Source: Mycobacterium sp. (lineage in GTDB: Bacteria > Actinomycetota > Actinomycetes > Mycobacteriales > Mycobacteriaceae). From it: 64,000 nt of DNA. A program made the translations under genes and the position numbers. The notes beneath the pieces were generated by a model. That model was not told the origin of the DNA, made no database searches, and saw nothing but the letters and a program-made list of their open reading frames with translations. The stretch covers positions 147,483 to 211,482 of the forward strand of contig JAOPWC010000114.1 in the NCBI GenBank assembly GCA_025965895.1, given 5' to 3'. Within the stretch, counting starts at the first letter, position 1; the number at the start of each line of letters is the position of its first letter. Below are positions 1 through 7,572 of this stretch, piece by piece.

Positions 1-146
1 TACGCGCGCGGGATGAAATACACGTCGCCTTCGTTGGGGTACCAGGTGTCCAGCGACCCATCGGGATCCATCACTGCATCCGTGCAGACCCCCGGTGCAC
101 GCAGCCCATTTCTGCGGTACCTATCGCTAATCGGGGGCGGCGTCAC
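1..146 (-). CDS. Partial hypothetical protein (N-terminal 48 residues only)
   Basis: An open minus-strand frame enters from the left edge. It can start at GTG 146, which overlaps the last 20 bases of the chloride channel gene, or at GTG 74 / ATG 71. The visible residues include DPDGSLDTWYPNEGDVYFIP, which reads like genuine protein with an acidic, aromatic pattern and not like antisense noise. No family was recognised. The overlap with the upstream channel gene suggests translational coupling if the early start is used. The end lies outside the window, so neither length nor function can be judged. Confidence 0.42.
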   Translation of the reverse strand, partial: MTPPPISDRYRRNGLRAPGVCTDAVMDPDGSLDTWYPNEGDVYFIPRA

Positions 147-1524
147 GACGGCGTTCGGCTTCTGCGGCCTCACGGTTGAGGCGTTGGGCGTGATAGATCG
201 ACACGTCGGTGCGCGAGATCACCAGATATGCGATGCCCACGGCCACCATTGCACACGGGACGATCGAGAAGGAACCCGTCATCTCGGCGACCATGATCAT
301 GACGGCCAGCGGCGCGTGGGCGACGCTGCCGAAGCACGCGATCATGCCGGCGACGACGAACACGCCGGGGTTCGCGGGAACGCCGGGAGCGCCGACTGAT
401 TCAGCGAGCCGCCAGATCGCGGCGCCGGTGAAGGCGCCGATCACGATGCCCGGCCCGAAGATGCCCCCGGACCCGCCGGACCCGATCGACAGCGAGGTTG
501 CGACGATCTTGCCGAATGGCAGAATGAGCACGATCCACAAGGGGATCGCCATCAGCGAGTCGCGTGCCGCCGCCTGTTGCGCCCAGCCGTAGCCGCTGGC
601 CAGCACCTGCGGAATTACCAGGGCCAGCAAGCCGACCGCCAAGCCGCCGACAGCCGGCTTGATCACCGGGCCGCCGGGCAGCCGTTTCGTCAGCGAGACG
701 GTGCCGTAGAACGTGCGCGCGTACAGATAACCGATCCCGGCCGCCACGACTCCGATGAGCAGGAACCAGATCAGCTGCAGCGGATGGTGAAACCGGAAAT
801 CGGCGGCGACAAAGCCGAACAGCGGATCAAAGCCGAGGATCGAGCCGAATACGGCGAAGGCGGTCGCCGAGGTGATGAAGCCCGGAATCATTGCCTTGTA
901 GTCGAAGTCCTCACGGAAGACGATCGATGCGGCCAGCACCGCGCCACCGAGCGGCGCCCCGAAAATCGCGCCGATACCGGAGCCGATGCCCAGCGACACC
1001 GCGATGCGCCCGTCCTCATCGGACAGGTTGAGCTGGCGGGTCAGCAATGAACCGAATCCGGCCGAGATCTGTGCGGCGGGGCCCTCACGGCCTGCGGAGC
1101 CGCCCGAACCGATGGTCAGAGCGCTGGCCACCATTTTCACGATCACCGCCCGTGACCGGATGGCGCGCGGATCTGTGTGGACGGCCTCGATCGCGCTGTC
1201 GGTGCCGTGCCCCTCTGCCTCGGGCGCGAACTTCGCCACGATCAGCGCCGAGACCATCGCGCCGCCGAATGCCACGAGCGGAATAGCCCACGGCCGAACG
1301 AATCCCGATGAGCCGGGGTCGCCGCCGTCGCCTTTGGCTTTCGGGATGTGGTAACCGGCGAGGTCCCCCAGCAGGAACTTACCGACGTAGTCGAGGCCGA
1401 GATAGAACGCGACGGCGCCGAGTCCGGCGATGATGCCGATGGTGATCCCGAGGATCAACCACTTACGCAGATAGCCTGAGCGGTTGATGAAGGCGCTCGC
1501 CCTCTGCTTGGCCCCAGCCAGCAT
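127..1524 (-). CDS. ClC-family chloride channel / Cl-/H+ antiporter
   Basis: A 465-residue polytopic membrane protein of the ClC family (Rv0143c-like). The three selectivity-filter signatures are visible: a GHGTDSA stretch near residue 105 in the place of GSGIP, GREGP at 145-149, and GGIFGPG in the C-terminal half. Glu147 of GREGP is the external gating glutamate, whose presence favours a coupled Cl-/H+ exchanger over a pure channel. About ten or more hydrophobic segments follow from residue 20. There are no C-terminal CBS domains, as usual for short bacterial members. It probably moves chloride across the plasma membrane, for example during acid stress (inference). The start ATG at 1524 sits about 20 bases before the first hydrophobic segment codons and no better start was seen. 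Confidence 0.93.
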   Translation of the reverse strand: MLAGAKQRASAFINRSGYLRKWLILGITIGIIAGLGAVAFYLGLDYVGKFLLGDLAGYHIPKAKGDGGDPGSSGFVRPWAIPLVAFGGAMVSALIVAKFAPEAEGHGTDSAIEAVHTDPRAIRSRAVIVKMVASALTIGSGGSAGREGPAAQISAGFGSLLTRQLNLSDEDGRIAVSLGIGSGIGAIFGAPLGGAVLAASIVFREDFDYKAMIPGFITSATAFAVFGSILGFDPLFGFVAADFRFHHPLQLIWFLLIGVVAAGIGYLYARTFYGTVSLTKRLPGGPVIKPAVGGLAVGLLALVIPQVLASGYGWAQQAAARDSLMAIPLWIVLILPFGKIVATSLSIGSGGSGGIFGPGIVIGAFTGAAIWRLAESVGAPGVPANPGVFVVAGMIACFGSVAHAPLAVMIMVAEMTGSFSIVPCAMVAVGIAYLVISRTDVSIYHAQRLNREAAEAERRRDAAPD

Positions 1525-1780
1525 GAGCGGATGCTAGCAGCGGTTCCGCTACCGGAACTGGACCTCGCGGGCATCGAGCTGACCGGGATCGGCGAGCAGG
1601 TCCGCGCCGCAGTCATCTGCTGGTCGCATGTGTGACAGGCCGGGATAGCGGCAATATCTACTGCTGCACGGGGCGCTGGCTCTGCCCACGAACGAATGCC
1701 CGCAATGCGGGGTTGTGCAACGTCATGAGGCCTGATCGCGAGCCAGGGTGGGCCGGCCCGAGGACAGAAGGGACCGGGGC

Positions 1781-2494
1781 ATGTCGGTTGCCGACCCCGA
1801 AGGGGCCCGGCCGGTCGCACCGGCCGTGGTGGCACGCGGTATCGCGATGACCGGCCGTTGGGGCACTGTCTTTGGACCGATCGACCTCGAGATCGCCGCC
1901 GGTGGTGTCACGGTCCTCGTTGGACCTGAGGGCTTGGGCGCCACGGCCTTGCTGCTGACACTGGCGGGCCGGATGAGGCCGCTGCGCGGGATAGTGCGGG
2001 TGCTCGGCCACGTGGCGGCTTCGCAGATATTTCGCCTTGTCACACCCGCCGCCCTCGGCGATCTGGATGCCATCGACGACTCGGTCACGGTCACCGAGGT
2101 GGTGACTGAACAGATGCGTTGGAACGCCCCGTGGTACCGACCCGTCCACCGTGCCGGCGGCCGCGAGGTTGACGCCGTGTGCCGATCGGTTTTCGGGCCA
2201 CTGCCTCCGCCGCCGGTTTCGGCATTTGTCGGCGAGCTCAGCGATCTGCACCAGGTACTGCTGCGCATCGCGTTGGCCAACACTCGGTGGCGCCCAGTGC
2301 TGGTCGTCGGCAGCCTGCACCAGGTCAGCAGCCGGCGGTGCCGCGACATCCTGTTGGGCCGGCTGGCTGACCTGGGGCGGAGCCAGACCGTGATCACGGC
2401 CGCGCCCGACGACGTCTCCAACGAATGTGTCCGTACGCAGATCCGAATCGGTGACCCGGCCGCCTCGGTGTGCGATCGGCAGGCAGTGGAGTAG
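1781..2494 (+). CDS. ABC-ATPase-like protein with degenerate Walker A, partner of YhgE/Pip
   Basis: A 237-residue protein with the layout of an ABC ATP-binding subunit: beta strands, then GPEGLGAT at residues 48-55 where a Walker A (GxxGxGKS/T) belongs, and an LSDLHQVLLRIALAN stretch where the LSGGQ signature belongs. The catalytic lysine is replaced by alanine and the signature is eroded, so ATP hydrolysis is doubtful. It ends 2 bases before the start of a YhgE/Pip membrane protein, so the two are certainly co-transcribed. The ATG at 1781 is preferred over ATG 1748 because it follows a GGGGC stretch and begins the conserved part. It could be a regulatory or structural pseudo-ATPase; the family assignment is moderately sure, the activity is not. 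Confidence 0.7.
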   Translation: MSVADPEGARPVAPAVVARGIAMTGRWGTVFGPIDLEIAAGGVTVLVGPEGLGATALLLTLAGRMRPLRGIVRVLGHVAASQIFRLVTPAALGDLDAIDDSVTVTEVVTEQMRWNAPWYRPVHRAGGREVDAVCRSVFGPLPPPPVSAFVGELSDLHQVLLRIALANTRWRPVLVVGSLHQVSSRRCRDILLGRLADLGRSQTVITAAPDDVSNECVRTQIRIGDPAASVCDRQAVE

Positions 2495-2496
2495 AC

Positions 2497-4503
2497 ATGC
2501 TTTCCGCAATCTCACTGGGCACCGATTTCAAGCGGTACCTGCACGGCACGATGCCCCGGCTGGCGCTGGGCACGATCATCGTGTTGCCGTTGCTGTACGG
2601 CGCGCTGTACCTGTGGGCGTTTTGGGATCCGTTCGGCCACGTTTCCAAGATGCCGGTGGCACTGGTGGACGAAGACCGCGGCGCCATCGCGCAGGGCCAG
2701 GAGCTGCGCGCCGGCGATCAGGTCGCTGCGGCGCTGCTTGGTTCGGGCCAGCTCAACCTGCGCCAGGTATCCGCCGAAGAAGCCGCAGAAGGCGTTTCGC
2801 ACGGAACGTACTACTTTTCGATCACGCTGCCAGCCGACTTCAGTGCGGCGGTGGCGTCGCCCTCGGGCGATCATCCGCACCAGGCACAGATCCGGTTCAC
2901 CTTCAACGACGCGAACAGCTATCTCGCGTCGGTCATCGGTCAGAACGCCGCGCGCGAAATTCTCAATCAGGTCAACGCGAAGGTCGGCGAACAAGTTGTC
3001 GGAAAGGTGCTCATCAGCGTGACGGATGCGGCGGCAGGAATCAAGAGGGCGGCTGATGGCGCCGGTCAGCTTGCCGCCGGGCTGACGAGCGCCAATTCCG
3101 GCGCACACCAACTGGCCGACGGCTCGCGTACCCTCGCCGACAATCTGGCCAAAGCACGTGATGGGTCGGTGGCCCTGGCCGCCGGCACCCACCAGCTGTC
3201 CTCGGCCGTCGCGACGGCTACCGATCCGCTACTGACCGTCCTCGACGGGGTCGACTCGTTGAACGTGGATCCAGCCGAAGTCGCCGACACCGCCGCGCAT
3301 GTGAGCAGCGGTGTCAAGACGGCCACCGACCGCATCGCGGCACTCGATATCGACCACCGGCAGGCGGCGGCGATCATCGATGCGGTAGTCGCGGGTTTGC
3401 GCAACAACGCCGACCCCGCGGTGCGCGATCTCGGGGACACGCTGACCGGGGCCCAACGGACGCTCACCGCGCACGGCATGGATCCGAGCACCGAGGAGGG
3501 ACTTGCTCGACTGGGCGAAACTGCGCAGCATCTGGACGACGAACTTTCCGACCCGAGCAGCTCGCTGCGAACCCTTCTCACCCGAACATTCAACGGCCAA
3601 CTCCGCTCTGACGTCATCGAACTGCGCAACGGCGCTACCGATTTGGACACCGGCGCAAGCAATCTCAGCGCCGGGCTGGTCGCATTGACCAACGGCGGTT
3701 ACCGCTTGACCGACGGCGCGACCACCTTGGCCGCCGGAACCCAGCAGCTGCAGGGCGGCGCCGAGCAGCTGGCCGCCGGTCTGCACCAGGGCGCGGCGCA
3801 AATTCCGTCGTGGAACGACCAGCAGCGCGCCGCGGTGTCGCGAACAATCGCGAACCCGGTCGGCGCCGGCCTCGGCTTCACCCACCGTGCCGCCACCTTC
3901 GGCACCGGATTTGCGCCGTTCTTTCTGCCGCTGGCCCTTTTCATCGGCGCGTTGATCATTTGGATGCTGCTGTCTGCGTTGCAGACGCGAGCAATCCTTG
4001 ACGGTCTGGGCGCGTTGCGAGTGGTGCTGGCCTCGTACTGGGGCGCGCTGCTCGTCGCCGTCTGCCAGGTGCTCGTGATGTATGCGGTTGTTCACTTCGG
4101 GGTCGGACTCACTGCGAAACACCCGATCGGTACGGTCGCATTCCTGAGCCTCATCGCAGCGACGTTCGTCGCGCTGATCCAGGTTTTCAACGCTGTCTTC
4201 GGCGTTGCGGTAGGCCGGGTCATCGCCCTGGCGTTCCTGATGCTGCAGCTGGTCTCATCGGGCGGCATCTATCCCGTCGAGACAACGGCTAAGCCCTTTC
4301 GGATCCTTCACCCGTTCGATCCGATGACCTACGCGGTCAACGGCCTGCGGGAACTAACCGTTGGGGGCATCGACTCAAGGTTGTGGCTGGCGATCGCCGT
4401 GCTGCTCACCCTGCTGTGCGCGTCGCTCGGCGCAAGCACGTGGGCGGCAAGGCGAAACCGACAATTCACCATGAACCGCTTGGACCCACCGATCCGCGCG
4501 TGA
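2497..4503 (+). CDS. YhgE/Pip domain membrane protein (ABC-2 type permease-like)
   Basis: A 668-residue protein of the YhgE/Pip (phage infection protein) family. One membrane segment at about residues 24-44 is followed by a large extracytoplasmic region containing repeated heptad-like units of the form GAxQLAxGxxxL, expected to form a coiled coil or long helices. The C-terminal third, from about residue 475, has five or six hydrophobic segments typical of ABC-2 transporters. The family is linked to envelope export or acts as a phage receptor in Firmicutes; the substrate here is unknown. It starts at ATG 2497, directly after the degenerate ABC-like gene. With that partner it may form a transporter or, if ATP hydrolysis is lost, a non-transport envelope complex (inference). 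Confidence 0.86.
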   Translation: MLSAISLGTDFKRYLHGTMPRLALGTIIVLPLLYGALYLWAFWDPFGHVSKMPVALVDEDRGAIAQGQELRAGDQVAAALLGSGQLNLRQVSAEEAAEGVSHGTYYFSITLPADFSAAVASPSGDHPHQAQIRFTFNDANSYLASVIGQNAAREILNQVNAKVGEQVVGKVLISVTDAAAGIKRAADGAGQLAAGLTSANSGAHQLADGSRTLADNLAKARDGSVALAAGTHQLSSAVATATDPLLTVLDGVDSLNVDPAEVADTAAHVSSGVKTATDRIAALDIDHRQAAAIIDAVVAGLRNNADPAVRDLGDTLTGAQRTLTAHGMDPSTEEGLARLGETAQHLDDELSDPSSSLRTLLTRTFNGQLRSDVIELRNGATDLDTGASNLSAGLVALTNGGYRLTDGATTLAAGTQQLQGGAEQLAAGLHQGAAQIPSWNDQQRAAVSRTIANPVGAGLGFTHRAATFGTGFAPFFLPLALFIGALIIWMLLSALQTRAILDGLGALRVVLASYWGALLVAVCQVLVMYAVVHFGVGLTAKHPIGTVAFLSLIAATFVALIQVFNAVFGVAVGRVIALAFLMLQLVSSGGIYPVETTAKPFRILHPFDPMTYAVNGLRELTVGGIDSRLWLAIAVLLTLLCASLGASTWAARRNRQFTMNRLDPPIRA

Positions 4504-4624
4504 CTATGGAGCCAGACTTACCTGAAGAGTCGCGATATGGCTATTGAGTATGTGCTGGTGGCCGTTGGTATTGCGGGTGTTTGAGACACCAGCGTGCGCC
4601 CGTCGCCTGGCTTCGCCGACGCGA

Positions 4625-5413
4625 TTACTTCGGCGCGAGCTGCGACCATGTCTCGAGCGCATGCAGGTAGGGGTCCGACCCCACCGCGATCGTTCCGACG
4701 AACGGGTGCTCCATCGCGAATATCAGGTAGAGCACAAACGCCAACAGCGCGCCGGCGAGCGCAATCAATACGCCATGAAGCACCAGGTCGGGCGTGCCGA
4801 ACAGGTAGGTGAAGATCAGCATGACCGCCCCGCCGCCGAGCAACATGACCCACATTTCGCCGGGTATTTCGGACTGGCTGCTCGAGATCCGGCTTTTGCG
4901 GGCGCTACCGAGATCGTCCAGTCTTGTGATGGACTCCCGGTAGAAGGAGATCTCGCGTTCGGTCACCGGTTGCACCTGCAGAAAGCTCTGCCAGACCCGC
5001 GTCAGGTGGTCCGACTGCTGTTCGATCGGCTCGCCGCGCCGCATCCTCGGAAACTCGTCGTTCACAACGTCGTTGATGTAGGCGATCAGACTCTGCTGGA
5101 TCGCCGGCCGGACGGCTGGAGGCAAGCCTTCGGAGTCGCGCAGGAGATCAGAAATCGCGACGGCCTCTGACTCGGTGTCCTTTTGGGCTTGATCGAATTG
5201 TTCCCAGACGACCACGACAACGAAGGCCACGAGGACCGCGTACAGCACCCCCGCAAGGGTGAAGATTTGTTCTGCGACTGTGCTGGTGGCTTCGAGACGC
5301 TCGTGCCGAACGATCCGCCGCGACACCGCCAGCCCCAACACCGCCAGCCCGACGGTGATCACAATGGCCAGAAAGCCGACCAACGGCGCGGGGAGCTGCA
5401 GGACCCAGATCAC
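4625..5413 (-). CDS. DUF4239 membrane protein (bestrophin-like)
   Basis: A membrane protein of 262 residues if GTG 5413 is the start; the frame is open back to ATG 5509, giving 294, but the extra N-terminus is polar and unlike the family. Two hydrophobic segments lie at the N-terminus, then a soluble helical stretch of about 110 residues containing the conserved arginine/glutamate-rich helix, and two more hydrophobic segments near the C-terminus. This architecture and sequence match DUF4239, a family suggested to resemble bestrophin channels; no function is established. It converges with the YhgE/Pip gene, leaving 121 bases between their stops, and is divergent from the epimerase gene on its other side. 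Confidence 0.8.
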   Translation of the reverse strand: MIWVLQLPAPLVGFLAIVITVGLAVLGLAVSRRIVRHERLEATSTVAEQIFTLAGVLYAVLVAFVVVVVWEQFDQAQKDTESEAVAISDLLRDSEGLPPAVRPAIQQSLIAYINDVVNDEFPRMRRGEPIEQQSDHLTRVWQSFLQVQPVTEREISFYRESITRLDDLGSARKSRISSSQSEIPGEMWVMLLGGGAVMLIFTYLFGTPDLVLHGVLIALAGALLAFVLYLIFAMEHPFVGTIAVGSDPYLHALETWSQLAPK

Positions 5414-5631
5414 GAACCACCTGCCACCAACTCGGCCCCCTTTCGTCGTCGTCCATCGATTCAAGCAGCGGTCAGCTGGGTTCGCGTCCGTTTTAGATGT
5501 GCGACGCACCGCGTCACAAGAGCAGACCGACGCGAATCCCTCTGCGCTCTGGAGCCGACGCGGACCGGTTCCCGGATGACCAATCGAGGTACGACGCAGA
5601 CACCTCGGTTTCGGCGAAGTAGCGTCGGCGT

Positions 5632-6624
5632 ATGGGTGCTGAACATGCGATGGCCCTTGTCACCGGCGGCTCCGGGTTCATCGGGGGTCGGCTCATCGAG
5701 CGGCTCGTCGGCGACGGCGTGCGGGTGCGGGCGCTGGCTCGCTCAGATTCCTCGGCCTTGTCGGTGGAAGCGCGGGGAGCCGAAGCGGTCCGTGGCGATC
5801 TCGCCGATGTGGACGCGATCATCGCCGGCGCGCAGGGCTGCGATACCGCCTACCATCTGGCCGCGAACACCGGCATCTGGGGTCGCCGGGACGACTTCGT
5901 GCGCGACAACGTCACCGGCACCCGGAATGCCCTCGCCGCAACCCGAGTCGCGGGCATCAGGCGGTTCGTTCATTGCGGCACCGAAGCGGCGTTGATCGCG
6001 GGTGAGCCGCTGCGCTCAGTCGACGAGACGGCGCCGCTGCGGCCGGACTCGAAGGCGCCGTATGCCGCGACGAAGGCGATGGCCGAGCAGGCAGTGCGGG
6101 ACGCGAACCGCGCGGGATTCACGACCGTCGTTGTGCGGCCGCGGTTTGTCTGGGGCGCCGGCGACACGACGGTGCTGCCGACTTTGGTCGAGATGGTGCG
6201 CTCCGGCCGATTCGCCTGGATCGGCGGCGGGAAGCAGCTCACGGACGTTACCCACGTCGACAACGTCGTCGACGGACTACTGCTGGCGGGGCTCAACGGC
6301 CGCGGGGGTGAGGCCTACTTCGTCACCGACGGCGAGCCCGTCGTCTTCCGCGAGTTCGTGACGGCCCTGCTGCAGACCCAAGGCGTCGAGGTGTCTAACC
6401 GCTCGATCCCAACATGGGTCGCCGGCCCTCTCGCCGTTGCGTTCGAGGCACTCTGGCGCGCCGCCCCGCTTCCCGGCCAGCCGCCGCTGACCCGCTTTCC
6501 CTATTGGACCTCGTCACAGGAATGCACCATCGACATCCGCAAGGCCCGCCGCGAACTCGGCTATCGGCCCGTCAAGTCCCGAGCTGAAGGACTCGCGGAG
6601 CTGCGCGCGTTCAGTCAGGGGTAG
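5632..6624 (+). CDS. NAD-dependent epimerase/dehydratase (extended SDR), Rv0139-like
   Basis: A 330-residue extended short-chain dehydrogenase. The Rossmann motif TGGSGFIGG lies near residues 11-19 and the catalytic YAATK (YxxxK) about residue 143, with the upstream acceptor serine/threonine region also present. Members act on nucleotide-sugars, sterols or cinnamoyl-type aldehydes; the substrate cannot be read from the sequence. Its position just after the ClC/YhgE block matches my memory of the M. tuberculosis Rv0139 neighbourhood. ATG 5632 is used; ATG 5650, just ahead of the Rossmann strand, is an equally plausible shorter start. Confidence 0.88.
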   Translation: MGAEHAMALVTGGSGFIGGRLIERLVGDGVRVRALARSDSSALSVEARGAEAVRGDLADVDAIIAGAQGCDTAYHLAANTGIWGRRDDFVRDNVTGTRNALAATRVAGIRRFVHCGTEAALIAGEPLRSVDETAPLRPDSKAPYAATKAMAEQAVRDANRAGFTTVVVRPRFVWGAGDTTVLPTLVEMVRSGRFAWIGGGKQLTDVTHVDNVVDGLLLAGLNGRGGEAYFVTDGEPVVFREFVTALLQTQGVEVSNRSIPTWVAGPLAVAFEALWRAAPLPGQPPLTRFPYWTSSQECTIDIRKARRELGYRPVKSRAEGLAELRAFSQG

Positions 6625-6689
6625 GAGCAGTCAGGGTAGGAGTACGCGGCGGCAGTCGTGTAGGGCCGGCTGTCCGGGGCCGCCTACAG

Positions 6690-6805
6690 AAGATGAAACA
6701 AAACCGTTGTGGGCCGCCGGATACAACCTGATTTCGATCCCGCTGGCCGCGGACGTGCTGGCCTCGGGCGGCTTCGTGCGCCTCGGTTCTGGGTCATTCC
6801 GTTAA
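6690..6805 (+). pseudogene. 3' remnant of a P1B-type metal ATPase
   Basis: A short plus-strand scrap encodes KMKQN and, one frame over from base 6710, WAAGYNLISIPLAA. These two strings together match the last conserved block of heavy-metal P1B ATPases, where the usual wording is QNLWWAAGYNLISVPLAAG. A one-base deletion separates the two halves and the rest of the gene, including the phosphorylation site, is absent. The frame ends in TAA at 6803-6805, overlapping the end of the exported-protein gene on the other strand. This is a gene relic, not a functional product. Confidence 0.6.
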
Positions 6806-7104
6806 CTTCCGGGCGCGAACGGACCGAGCATCGGAGGCTGGGCAGCGCTGGGACCGGTCGTACCCGTCATGGCACCGTTGGGATTCAAGAAGTATTGGGT
6901 GACCTGACCGATCACAGGCAAGATCGTGTTGGCTTCGTTGATCAAGGTGCTCGGGTCCGGGCCGGGTGGCGGCGGGGGTGCTGGGTCGTCCATGGGAGCG
7001 GGTAGCGGTGATGCTTGCGCGATTCCGGCACCAAAACCCAAGGCAAGTGCCAGGCACAGGACTGTCCCGCTGATCAGTCGGCGCCACGAGGGCATGATCG
7101 GCAT
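6802..7104 (-). CDS. Small exported proline-rich protein
   Basis: A 100-residue protein with a clear Sec signal peptide: MPIMPSWRR followed by a hydrophobic run and an AQA-S type cleavage site near residue 31. The mature part has a proline cluster around DDPAPPPPPGPDP and then a short conserved-looking helix with NEANTILPVIGQVTQYFLNP. This pattern is common in small secreted mycobacterial proteins of unknown function. The ribosome binding site is strong (GAGGAGGAG, 7 bases before ATG 7104). No function can be assigned. Confidence 0.78.
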   Translation of the reverse strand: MPIMPSWRRLISGTVLCLALALGFGAGIAQASPLPAPMDDPAPPPPPGPDPSTLINEANTILPVIGQVTQYFLNPNGAMTGTTGPSAAQPPMLGPFAPGS

Positions 7105-7279
7105 GTGGTGTCTCCTCCTCTGACCGGAATTTCTATTCCGTCACAGCGGAAACACTGGTTGACAACAATCACATTAGGAACACGACACCATCAAGCTTTG
7201 CACACTATGAAATTCCCGCGTGGTTGCTGTGTGGTATCCGTGCAGACGCTTTTCCCTCGTGCAGATCTCAGCGGCCCCA

Positions 7280-7537
7280 CTACGCGTCGAGGTCCTGTTC
7301 AACGAGATCTGCGATCGTGCGCATGGCGCGCTCGTCGTCGGAGTCGACCGTCACCTGAGCGCCGTTGCCGGCGCCCAGCGTCATGATCATGAGCGCCGAA
7401 CCGGCGTCCACCGCCTCGCCGCCGTCCATCGACAGCGTCACGGGGACAGCGGCGTTGCCGGCGGCTTCGGCGATGATCGCGGCGGGCCGGGCGTGCAGGC
7501 CGATAGCCGAGCCGACGGTCACGGTGGTGCTGGGCAT
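7280..7537 (-). CDS. ptsH: Phosphocarrier protein HPr
   Basis: An 85-residue HPr, the histidine phosphocarrier of the phosphotransferase system. The active-site block IGLHARPA places the phospho-accepting histidine at residue 15, exactly as in the family. The region around residue 46 reads SALMIMTLGA, so the regulatory-serine neighbourhood is also present. HPr takes phosphate from enzyme I (ptsI, divergent at 11468) and passes it to the IIA domain of FruA. The ATG at 7537 is chosen over a much longer frame because of AAGGAG 10 bases upstream and the canonical HPr N-terminus. It is the last gene of the minus-strand fru operon, 35 bases after fruA. Confidence 0.95.
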   Translation of the reverse strand: MPSTTVTVGSAIGLHARPAAIIAEAAGNAAVPVTLSMDGGEAVDAGSALMIMTLGAGNGAQVTVDSDDERAMRTIADLVEQDLDA

Positions 7538-7572
7538 GTGCGGTTTCTCCTTGACTGTCGGGACGTGACGGA

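Noticed and set aside
1531..1635. 34-codon plus-strand frame between the ClC gene and the ABC-like gene
   Set aside because: It looks protein-like (PLPELDLAGIELTGIGEQ) but has no clear ribosome binding site and no recognisable family, so it is not annotated.
4561..4600. Weak hairpin between the convergent YhgE/Pip and DUF4239 genes as a terminator
   Set aside because: Only a 5-base stem with no T-run, too weak to annotate.
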